A DNA stretch of 5,704 nucleotides from Lachnospiraceae bacterium (lineage in GTDB: Bacteria; Bacillota; Clostridia; Lachnospirales; Lachnospiraceae): positions 1 through 5,704 of the forward strand of contig JAAUZS010000164.1 in assembly GCA_014804495.1 (NCBI GenBank). The letters run 5' to 3'. Position 1 is the first letter of the stretch, and the number at the start of each line of letters is the position of its first letter. The translations under genes and the position numbers were made by a program. Positions 1 to 4,548 of the stretch are shown piece after piece. Under the pieces are notes generated by a model that worked only from the letters and a program-made list of their open reading frames with translations, was not told the origin of the DNA and ran no database searches.

Positions 1-22
1 CTTAGGTGATAAGGCTATTTTT
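1..22 (+). terminator. Partial intrinsic terminator upstream of the toxin gene
   Basis: CTTA (1-4) pairs with TAAG (10-13) around a GGTGA loop, and a T-rich tail (TATTTTT, 16-22) follows. The GC at 14-15 would extend the stem if the bases just before the window are GC, so the hairpin is probably cut by the window edge. In type III toxin-antitoxin loci a short terminator separates the repeat RNA antitoxin from the toxin gene and sets the RNA-to-mRNA ratio. This hairpin sits exactly there. The full stem cannot be verified from this window. Confidence 0.5.
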
Positions 23-36
23 ACGAGGAGAATATT

Positions 37-519
37 ATGGATTATCAAGAAGGATATGTCTATCATATTAAGGACGAATATTTTACTAAAGCAAACGATC
101 CAAACCTCATGCAAAATAAAGAAAACGGCAATTATCGCCCAACTTTTTATTGTATGCGTGATGAAAAAACATCCTTGCTTTGGCTTGTTCCTCTTAGCAG
201 TCGTGTTGAAAAATTTCAAGCAATTTATGATAAGCAAATCGAAAGATATGGTAACTGCCTGACTATTGTTATTGGAGAATATGACGGAAAACAGTCTGTA
301 TTTCTTTTACAGAATATGTTTCCAATTACAGAAAAATATCTTGACCATATACATACCCGTAATAACAACCCCGTTCCTGTTAAATACTCTATACAGACTG
401 AAGTAAGCACGAAAATGAAACGTATACTACAGCTGCACGCACGTGGGAAAAAGATTGTATTTCCTGATATTTCAAGGCTTGAAAATTTAATGTTAGAAGA
501 AGCTACATCTGCTGAATAA
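37..519 (+). CDS. Type III toxin-antitoxin endoribonuclease toxin (ToxN/AbiQ/CptIN-like)
   Basis: The 160-residue product resembles the ToxN/AbiQ/CptIN superfamily. These are small single-domain RNases that cut cellular and phage RNA and process their own repeat RNA antitoxin, which inhibits them in a protein-RNA assembly. Visible signatures are an N-terminal YHIKDEYF segment, a hydrophobic strand ending in VPLSS (residues 51-55, matching the PLTS/PLSS motif of ToxN and AbiQ) and QNMFPI (92-97, matching the N-x-MIP region). The length is typical for the family. The wording of the sequence is closer to CptIN, known from Eubacterium, than to Pectobacterium ToxN; that is recognition from memory, not a search. 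The ATG is supported by GAGGAG (25-30) six bases upstream. The antitoxin RNA repeats should lie immediately left of base 1 and are not visible. The gene appears intact. The next gene fragment is convergent. Confidence 0.75.
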   Translation: MDYQEGYVYHIKDEYFTKANDPNLMQNKENGNYRPTFYCMRDEKTSLLWLVPLSSRVEKFQAIYDKQIERYGNCLTIVIGEYDGKQSVFLLQNMFPITEKYLDHIHTRNNNPVPVKYSIQTEVSTKMKRILQLHARGKKIVFPDISRLENLMLEEATSAE

Positions 520-540
520 CCGCAGATTCTGGCTCCATAT

Positions 541-828
541 CTATGAACCAGATGAAACAGGATATTTTGAAAAATCAATATCAGGTAAATTTTCAATAGA
601 AATAGTGGGCTTGGGATTTTTGGTTAATCTTACCTCCCTAATGAGAGAAGTAAAATATGATGGTATATCTTTTTTGAGGGTTAATAATTTACATAGATCT
701 TGCAGATCCACAAGAGCGACTGTTTTTTGGCTAAGCCCATCTTTGACAATGGGTATTGTTGTATCGGTAAAAGAAGAATATGAAATTATTATGCCATCAA
801 CATTATTTCGTAAAAATATTCTTGTCAT
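541..828 (-). pseudogene. C-terminal remnant of a probable Mrr-like restriction nuclease
   Basis: The minus strand reads as a 95-codon protein with real coding character. It contains DGIIISYSSFTD (residues 11-22) followed by VALVDLQDLCKLL (37-49), the beta-alpha-beta pattern found after the catalytic core in Mrr-type PD-(D/E)XK nucleases (a 'GIIIS.SGFT ... VLID...L..LL' pattern). A helical tail ends in a TAG stop at 541. The catalytic D...ExK part is absent. The frame stays open only about 11 codons beyond the ATG at 828, to a stop at 862-864, and no Shine-Dalgarno precedes that ATG. I infer the 3' end of a lost gene rather than a functional small protein. It converges on the toxin gene with 21 bases between the stop codons. 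The family assignment is moderate; that this strand is the coding one is more secure than the name. Confidence 0.5.
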
Positions 829-885
829 AAAATTATTTTGAAAAATATTGACACTTATAAATTACAACCAACTGTAAATTTCTAT

Positions 886-914
886 TTGCAATTTCCAACA
901 CACCATGCTATCAT
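886..914 (+). promoter_or_regulatory. Candidate promoter for the Rpn nuclease unit
   Basis: TTGCAA (886-891), a 17-base spacer and TATCAT (909-914), with TG at 906-907 giving an extended -10 element. Transcription would begin near 921, leaving a leader of about 137 bases before the first good ribosome binding site. Another TTGACA at 848-853 has no convincing -10 at 16-18 bases. In AT-rich DNA such matches occur by chance, but this one has correct spacing plus the TG dinucleotide. Confidence 0.5.
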
Positions 915-1014
915 AAATTCAAAGCATATTTTTCTATAAACAAATTTATCATCTTTTATTCTAAATCTATTTTCAGAAAATCCATGCTTTTATTCACTTA
1001 ATTATTTAAATAAG

Positions 1015-1053
1015 CAGGAGGCTCTGAAAAGTTCTCCTGTAATGCGAGGAGGA
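1015..1053 (+). promoter_or_regulatory. Possible SD / anti-SD / SD translational switch
   Basis: The leader holds three mutually related segments: CAGGAG (1015-1020), CTCCTG (1034-1039) and GAGGAGGA (1046-1053). CTCCT can pair with the first AGGAG (six Watson-Crick pairs plus flanking G-U, 13-base loop) or with the third (five pairs, 8-base loop). The third segment is the ribosome binding site for the ATG at 1058. Pairing 1-2 would leave it free; pairing 2-3 would bury it. This is what the sequence allows. That it works as a switch, and what would flip it, is inference. Confidence 0.4.
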
Positions 1054-1057
1054 CAAA

Positions 1058-1078
1058 ATGAATAAAAAAGAAAAGTGA
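1058..1078 (+). CDS. Six-codon leader frame coupled to, or shifted from, the nuclease gene
   Basis: GAGGAGGA (1046-1053) is placed four bases before ATG 1058, which reads MNKKEK and stops at TGA 1076-1078. This TGA overlaps the GTG (1075-1077) that opens the nuclease frame, as GTGA. Two readings fit. It may be a leader peptide whose termination couples translation to the GTG. Alternatively ATG 1058 may be the ancestral nuclease start and the gene has lost one base in the A-rich stretch, since adding one base restores a single frame. The AAAAAAG at 1064-1070 is also a classic slippery tract, and a -1 shift there enters the nuclease frame. Confidence 0.4.
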   Translation: MNKKEK

Positions 1079-2052
1079 CGAGGAAAGCGTCAAAAAGCAG
1101 AAAGCAAAAGACATCAGCAAAGCGGAGAGCAGCAGAGAAAACGAAAGCACGCCAGCATTATAAAGACACCGTATTCCGTATGATTTTCAACGACAGGGAA
1201 AATCTTTTGAGCCTTTACAATGCAGTTAATGGAACGTCTTATACGGAAGTGGGTAATCTTGAGATTACAACTCTGGAAAATGCGATATATATGAATTATA
1301 AAAATGATGTTTCCTTTGTATTCGGTTTTGAACTGATGCTTTATGAACACCAGTCAACAGTGAAGCCGAACATGCCACTGAGGGACCTGACTTATGTCAC
1401 AACAATACTACAAGGTCTGACAAGTGAAGAAAAACTATATGGGCAGAAGCTGGTCAGACTGCCATCCCCAAGGTTTGTTGTCTTCTATAATGGAACTGAT
1501 CCTCAGCCGGTGAAGCAGGTTTTGCGGTTGTCGGAAAGCTTTTTAAAGAAACAGGAAGAACCTGAGCTTGAACTGTTGGTAACAGTTTATAACATCAATT
1601 GGGGATATAATAAAGAACTGATGAAAGCGTGTCATTTATTAGAAGAATATGCGCAGTATGTTGAACAGGTGAGACAGTTTGCCAGTAAGATGCCTTTTGA
1701 AGAAGCAGTAGAAAAGGCGGTAGACTACTGCATTAGTAACGGCATTTTGGCAGACTTCCTATCCAAAAACCGGGCGGAGGCGATAGCAGTGAGCATATTT
1801 GAATATGATGAAGAGAAGCATATGAGAAGCGAGCGGGAAGCCGGAATTGAAGAGGGAATTCAACAAGGAATTGAACTTAAATTATTCCTTCTTGTATGCA
1901 AGAAACTTGCAAAAGGAAACACGGCAACAGATATAGCAGAAGCTCTTGAGGAGCCGGAAGATGTTATACATACATTGTGTGAGAAGGCAGCAGTATATGC
2001 TCCTGAATATGATGAGAAAATAATAAGGGAAGACTGGTACAGTGGGAAATGA
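1075..2052 (+). CDS. Rpn-family PD-(D/E)XK nuclease (PDDEXK_2, transposase_31-like)
   Basis: This 325-residue protein matches the Rpn (recombination-promoting nuclease) group, DNA nucleases related to transposase_31 and linked to recA-independent recombination and, in E. coli, to phage defence. A very basic N-terminus (residues 1-30) is followed by DTVFRMIF (31-38), then NDVSF (77-81) and EHQST (91-95). The last two supply the acidic D and the E-x-Q form of the PD-(D/E)XK active site, followed by NMPLRDLTY (99-107). A strand FVVFYNG (134-140) completes the core. The C-terminal part holds EAGIEEGIQQGIE (255-267), the Glu/Gly/Gln-rich repeat typical of the family, and a final helical segment. 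The GTG start itself lacks a good ribosome binding site; the strong one lies upstream in another frame. Apart from this start the gene is intact. A 54-codon gene follows 50 bases downstream, apparently in the same transcript. Confidence 0.85.
   Translation: MTRKASKSRKQKTSAKRRAAEKTKARQHYKDTVFRMIFNDRENLLSLYNAVNGTSYTEVGNLEITTLENAIYMNYKNDVSFVFGFELMLYEHQSTVKPNMPLRDLTYVTTILQGLTSEEKLYGQKLVRLPSPRFVVFYNGTDPQPVKQVLRLSESFLKKQEEPELELLVTVYNINWGYNKELMKACHLLEEYAQYVEQVRQFASKMPFEEAVEKAVDYCISNGILADFLSKNRAEAIAVSIFEYDEEKHMRSEREAGIEEGIQQGIELKLFLLVCKKLAKGNTATDIAEALEEPEDVIHTLCEKAAVYAPEYDEKIIREDWYSGK
1789..2052 (+). CDS. Possible intragenic C-terminal product (RpnS-like antitoxin)
   Basis: Within the nuclease gene, GGAGG (1776-1780) lies eight bases before an in-frame GTG (1789-1791, Val239). 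Translation from there would give an 87-residue protein containing the EEGIQQGI repeat and the helical C-terminus but no nuclease core. A second in-frame ATG at 1822 (Met250) has a weaker purine tract before it. E. coli rpn genes are known to make such C-terminal RpnS proteins from internal starts, and these block the toxic full-length nuclease. The site and frame are seen in the sequence; the product and its role here are inferred by analogy. Confidence 0.45.
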   Translation: MSIFEYDEEKHMRSEREAGIEEGIQQGIELKLFLLVCKKLAKGNTATDIAEALEEPEDVIHTLCEKAAVYAPEYDEKIIREDWYSGK

Positions 2053-2102
2053 AAAGCCGGAACAGGATTTTTATGGTTTTGTTATAGAAAGTAGGTGATT
2101 AT

Positions 2103-2267
2103 ATGCCAAACGATAAAGAGATGATCAATAATCTAATTGATAATTATACCAGTTTACAGCGTATTAAAAAGGCAGATGATACCGAAAAAGAACTAGATTA
2201 TCAAATAAAGATATTAAAAGCAAAGCTTGAATCATTCGGTATTGTAACTACTGATTTAGATTTGTAA
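2103..2267 (+). CDS. Small 54-residue hypothetical protein paired with the nuclease
   Basis: The reading frame starts at ATG 2103 after AGGTGA (2093-2098), four bases upstream, and ends at TAA 2265-2267. The product begins MPNDKEMINNLIDNY, is highly charged and predicted helical, and contains KELDYQIKILKAKLE (residues 29-43) with heptad-like hydrophobic spacing that would suit a short coiled coil or dimer. It ends in an acidic DLDL. It has no signal peptide or membrane segment. It sits between the nuclease and the shared terminator, so it is probably co-transcribed. I do not recognise a characterised family. A partner, regulator or second inhibitor of the nuclease is possible from position alone. 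Confidence 0.7.
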   Translation: MPNDKEMINNLIDNYTSLQRIKKADDTEKELDYQIKILKAKLESFGIVTTDLDL

Positions 2268-2289
2268 TAATAATCACATAAGATTATTT

Positions 2290-2321
2290 TCCCCGACAGC
2301 CCATGGCTGCCGGGGATTTTT
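2290..2321 (+). terminator. Intrinsic terminator of the nuclease unit
   Basis: CCCCG (2291-2295) pairs with CGGGG (2311-2315). After one A/C mismatch, CAGCC (2297-2301) pairs with GGCTG (2305-2309) around a three-base loop. TTTTT (2317-2321) follows. The stem is GC-rich and begins 23 bases after the small gene's stop codon. Confidence 0.88.
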
Positions 2322-2368
2322 CTCGCAGTTTCTCCATTTTCTCGATTGCCGCTTCAGCGCACATATTG

Positions 2369-2425
2369 TAAAAATTGCATGAAAATCGATAAAAATTGCA
2401 AAGTAAGGTCATTGATTATTATAAA
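2369..2425 (+). repeat. Direct repeat pair TAAAAATTGCA with an overlapping weak promoter
   Basis: TAAAAATTGCA occurs at 2369-2379 and 2390-2400, exactly 21 bases apart, or two helical turns. The second copy overlaps TTGCAA (2396-2401), which with an 18-base spacer faces TATAAA (2420-2425). Two same-face sites over a -35 box could be an operator. The repeat is plainly visible; the promoter and operator roles are tentative, since this region is AT-rich. Confidence 0.4.
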
Positions 2426-2494
2426 AGGTAAATTTAGAATGTTTTTAGAGATATTTAAAAATTTTCCGTAAACAGACTATATATGAGAGAATAA

Positions 2495-2517
2495 TTGATA
2501 AAAATGCATAATATCAA
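2495..2517. promoter_or_regulatory. Inverted repeat upstream of the XRE promoter
   Basis: TTGATA (2495-2500) and TATCAA (2512-2517) are perfect inverted copies separated by 11 bases, ending 12 bases before the -35 box. XRE regulators often bind such dyads at their own promoter, so autoregulation is the natural inference. Confidence 0.4.
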
Positions 2518-2528
2518 AAATAACGGTA

Positions 2529-2557
2529 TTGACAGTAGATAAAAATAAATGTATCAT
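2529..2557 (+). promoter_or_regulatory. Sigma-A promoter of the XRE regulator gene
   Basis: Consensus TTGACA (2529-2534), a 17-base spacer and TATCAT (2552-2557, one mismatch to consensus). Transcription would start near 2564, about 58 bases before the regulator's ATG. Confidence 0.78.
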
Positions 2558-2577
2558 GAAAATAATCAATCGATATA

Positions 2578-2593
2578 TTTGAATATTATCAAA
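2578..2593. promoter_or_regulatory. Inverted repeat downstream of the XRE transcription start
   Basis: TTTGA (2578-2582) and TCAAA (2589-2593) form a dyad with a six-base spacer between the predicted transcription start and the ribosome binding site. Its right half (TTATCAAAA) resembles the upstream operator candidate. A bound repressor here would block transcription. Confidence 0.35.
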
Positions 2594-2621
2594 ATACTGC
2601 TTGACAGGAGGTGGCTGATAT

Positions 2622-3287
2622 ATGATTAATGAAGTTCTGCTTTCAAACATTCGAGAATTATGTAGAAAAAATAATATTTCAGTAGCCGATTTGGAGAAAA
2701 ATCTGAAAATTGGCGCAGGTACAATTTCCAGATGGAATAAAGCAAATCCTTCCTTTGATAAAATTACAGCTATAGCCAAATATTTTAATGTGTCAATTGA
2801 TGAACTATCCGGATATAGAAAGGAAGTTAGCTCTTCAAAACAAATCAATGAAGAGACCGTACAAATTATTGATTATTTAACAAAAAAGGCAATGGAAATT
2901 GATGGAGACAATAGTTTTTGGAAAGAGTATAATAAAAAACAGGACAATATCGAATTTATGATTGATGGACTTCCTAGTTTGAATCCTGATTTGTATCCTG
3001 ATATTATACCCGGAATGAGCAGATTATTTTACGCATCTGATGAGATTGAAAATTATCTCTTGGAAATATTTTATTGTATGGATAAAAATTATGATTGCAT
3101 GACACATATACACCTGTATTTAGTAGCGGATGAAGCGTCAAAGCCTGATTTGGAGTGTGACGATAAGCAGGCATTACAACAATTATATGTTGCGGTTGTT
3201 GATAAATTAAAGCTACTTAAAACACAGGCGAACGCCGGAAATAAGAGAAGTGAATTGTTAAAAATGATTAAAAGTTTAGAAGATTGA
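2622..3287 (+). CDS. XRE-family helix-turn-helix regulator with unknown C-terminal domain
   Basis: This 221-residue protein has a Cro/C1-type HTH at residues about 7-64. Helices are seen around IRELCRKNN (10-18), ISVADLEKNLKI (19-30) and GTISRWNKA (33-41), then the LSGY cap (62-65) usual in XRE proteins. Residues about 75-221 are an unfamiliar, mostly helical domain, with no peptidase, kinase or membrane motif visible. The start is fixed by a full AGGAGGTG (2606-2613), eight bases before ATG. The gene has its own promoter and terminator, so it is a single-gene unit flanked by dyads that it may bind. It is likely a DNA-binding repressor or switch whose C-terminal domain senses a signal or oligomerises. 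Its targets are inferred to include its own promoter and possibly the RNA/membrane-protein unit to the right. Confidence 0.85.
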   Translation: MINEVLLSNIRELCRKNNISVADLEKNLKIGAGTISRWNKANPSFDKITAIAKYFNVSIDELSGYRKEVSSSKQINEETVQIIDYLTKKAMEIDGDNSFWKEYNKKQDNIEFMIDGLPSLNPDLYPDIIPGMSRLFYASDEIENYLLEIFYCMDKNYDCMTHIHLYLVADEASKPDLECDDKQALQQLYVAVVDKLKLLKTQANAGNKRSELLKMIKSLED

Positions 3288-3350
3288 TGTATTCATGTAA
3301 TACTTAGCTATAATTATGTATATTGAATTTAAGTTACAAGTTAAAAGGAA

Positions 3351-3396
3351 AAGACCTCATGAATTATTTCTGTATAATAATTCATTGAGGTTTTTT
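3351..3396 (+). terminator. Intrinsic terminator of the XRE gene
   Basis: ACCTCA (3354-3359) pairs with TGAGGT (3386-3391), and TGAATTATT (3360-3368) pairs with AATAATTCA (3376-3384), leaving one bulged T at 3385 and a seven-base loop. A run of six T (3391-3396) follows. The stem is about 15 bp. Purine-rich sequence before it might allow termination from the other side too. Confidence 0.88.
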
Positions 3397-3490
3397 ATAT
3401 TAGAATGAGTAAAGAAAGTGCTAGAAGTTTTTTATAAGCTTTTTTAATGCGCGATTATTAAGTTTGATAGAATTAATATAACAACATGTA

Positions 3491-3504
3491 ATAATATCAA
3501 AAAT
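3491..3504 (+). promoter_or_regulatory. 14-base motif shared with the XRE promoter region
   Basis: ATAATATCAAAAAT occurs here and identically at 2508-2521, where its TATCAA forms the right half of the dyad in front of the XRE promoter. A TTGATA lies 25 bases upstream of the TATCAA here (3464-3469). It may be a second operator for the same regulator. The AT-rich background makes chance identity possible. Confidence 0.35.
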
Positions 3505-3526
3505 TGTAATAAAATCAAATTAATTG

Positions 3527-3555
3527 TTGAAGAAAGCATTTTAGTATGTTATACT
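3527..3555 (+). promoter_or_regulatory. Extended -10 promoter of the structured RNA
   Basis: TTGAAG (3527-3532), a 17-base spacer and TATACT (3550-3555), with TG at 3547-3548 one base before the -10. Transcription should start near 3562. It is one of the two strongest promoters in the window, and there is no gene within the next 180 bases. Confidence 0.75.
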
Positions 3556-3561
3556 TTAAAA

Positions 3562-3693
3562 GAAGATGATGGCTCATCACCTGACTTAATAAAAAATGGA
3601 AAAGGGCCTATTTATTGTATAAGGTAAGCAGGAAATTGAAATTCATACTTATAGTTTTGGATAAATAGCGCCAGTATGGTGCTTTTTGTTTTT
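3562..3693 (+). ncRNA. Structured small RNA or attenuated leader, unknown family
   Basis: A strong promoter and an intrinsic terminator delimit about 130 transcribed bases without a convincing reading frame. Visible structure: a hairpin GATGA/TCATC (3565-3569 with 3574-3578, loop TGGC); a long stem CTATTTAT/ATAAATAG (3608-3615 with 3661-3668) enclosing TATAAG/CTTATA (3618-3623 with 3648-3653) and a 24-base apical region; and the terminator hairpin. The long stem shares 3667-3668 with the terminator and can extend by two G-C pairs (3604-3605 with 3671-3672) into its 5' arm, so the structures may compete. I do not match it to a known riboswitch. It may be a free regulatory RNA, a partner of the proteins downstream, or a leader controlling readthrough into them. 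Confidence 0.5.
3667..3693 (+). terminator. Intrinsic terminator or attenuator before the membrane-protein genes
   Basis: AGCGCCA (3667-3673) pairs with TGGTGCT (3677-3683), with one G-T pair and a GTA loop, followed by TTTTT, G, TTTTT. It stands 49 bases before the next start codon. No good promoter is seen in between, so expression of the two genes probably depends on readthrough. Confidence 0.8.
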
Positions 3694-3741
3694 ATAGGTA
3701 AATATTCAAAAGAAATTGTTATATGAGGTTCAGGAGGTAAT

Positions 3742-4530
3742 ATGGATAGTGTTCAGCAAAATAATGCTAATGTTCAGGAGGCGAAAAAGTATTCCTGGAA
3801 GGATATTCTAAAATTAATAGTGCTGGTAGTGATTATAGACGTATTAAATCCGCTCACAAACACAGTCATTAACTGGCGGGGAGAAAATACCCAAAAAGCA
3901 CAAATGGAAACAGAGCGACAGCAAGCTGAATGGGAACAACAACAGAAAGAGAATGAGCTGGCACCAACGATAGAAGTGAGTAAAAATGGACCTGTTATAT
4001 TAGGCAAAGATGAATACACTAAAATTGAACTATATAATAGTAAGAATAATCTGGCTGGCGGAAAGCTGAAAGAAATTAATGGTGTTGTAATGGTCAAATG
4101 TGGAGATATAAGAATTAAAACTTTATGGATAAAAGATGCCGTGTATAATGATGAGGTTCCGTTTGATTCAGTGCGGCAACGAGCAATAGTTCATTTTAAA
4201 GAGTTAGAAGAGATAGAGGAAAAAGCCGCATGTTTAAGGAGTGAAATCGAGGAGTGCCTGCTGAAACAAGGCGAAGAAGGCATGGTTGAATTTGATATAC
4301 GAATTGGGATATTTGTCTCCTTTGAATATAGCGATATTAATAATGATATAAAAGAACAAAAATATATTGTATATTTGGAGGAAGAACCGTATTGTGAAGT
4401 GATGAGTGACGGAGAGCTGCATTGTGACAAATATTACTTAGAATATGGAAGAAAAGAACAGGGAGATGAGTATATGGCAGCAATATATAATACCGTTAAT
4501 AGGATACTTGAAGAGAGGAAACAGGATTGA
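3742..4530 (+). CDS. Membrane-anchored protein of unknown function (262 aa)
   Basis: I do not recognise this family. A hydrophilic N-terminus (1-21) leads to one hydrophobic segment (about 22-38, containing Lys24 and Asp33, so a somewhat polar membrane helix or membrane-associated helix). A Gln/Glu-rich probable coiled coil follows (51-72, rich in QQ and EWEQQQ). Residues about 75-150 look strand-rich. Residues 151-176 form a charged helix (FKELEEIEEKAACLRSEIEE). Residues 182-235 are strand-rich again, and a terminal helix ends in ERKQD. Five cysteines (120, 164, 172, 218, 228) lie in the soluble part. No signal peptidase site is evident. Topology is unclear because both flanks carry positive charges. 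The start is secure: AGGAGG (3732-3737) four bases before ATG. The next gene begins 18 bases after its stop, so the two are surely co-transcribed and may form a complex. Confidence 0.8.
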   Translation: MDSVQQNNANVQEAKKYSWKDILKLIVLVVIIDVLNPLTNTVINWRGENTQKAQMETERQQAEWEQQQKENELAPTIEVSKNGPVILGKDEYTKIELYNSKNNLAGGKLKEINGVVMVKCGDIRIKTLWIKDAVYNDEVPFDSVRQRAIVHFKELEEIEEKAACLRSEIEECLLKQGEEGMVEFDIRIGIFVSFEYSDINNDIKEQKYIVYLEEEPYCEVMSDGELHCDKYYLEYGRKEQGDEYMAAIYNTVNRILEERKQD

Positions 4531-4548
4531 GGGAAGGAAAGACATTTT

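Larger units (their letters stand above)
2268..2621. other. Intergenic stretch between the nuclease unit and the XRE gene
   Basis: These 354 bases hold the nuclease-unit terminator, a GC-richer patch (about 2322-2365) with coding-like text on the minus strand, a pair of 11-base direct repeats, two promoter candidates and the inverted repeats in front of the XRE gene. The stretch 2426-2490 shows nothing I can support. Confidence 0.6.
3288..3741. other. Non-coding region between the XRE gene and the membrane-protein genes
   Basis: These 454 bases carry the XRE terminator, a very AT-rich stretch with TTGATA (3464-3469) and TATCAA (3495-3500), a strong promoter, and a structured transcribed segment ending at a second terminator. 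I see no credible protein gene: two reading frames of eight codons, starting at 3566 and 3597, lack ribosome binding sites. About 3397-3460 shows nothing I can support. Confidence 0.6.

Noticed and set aside
507..527. Perfect ATCTGC/GCAGAT inverted repeat spanning the toxin stop codon
   Set aside because: Only six pairs with a nine-base loop and no T run on either side, so it is not a credible terminator.
605..841. Plus-strand 78-codon reading frame opposite the nuclease remnant
   Set aside because: It has no ribosome binding site and no protein-like pattern, while the minus strand here shows clear secondary-structure periodicity and family-like motifs. It is a shadow.
848..879. TTGACA followed by TGTAAA-like sequence as a second promoter
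   Set aside because: The spacer would be 19 bases and the -10 is poor; the pair at 886-914 is better.
882..989. Minus-strand open stretch of about 35 codons (KHGFSENRF...) in the gap before the nuclease unit
   Set aside because: It has no start codon with a ribosome binding site and is short in AT-rich DNA. It could be a gene fragment but nothing beyond an open frame supports it.
3566..3589. Eight-codon frame MMAHHLT at the start of the structured RNA as an attenuation leader peptide
   Set aside because: It begins only a few bases after the predicted transcription start, so no ribosome binding site would be on the transcript, and it lies within a hairpin.
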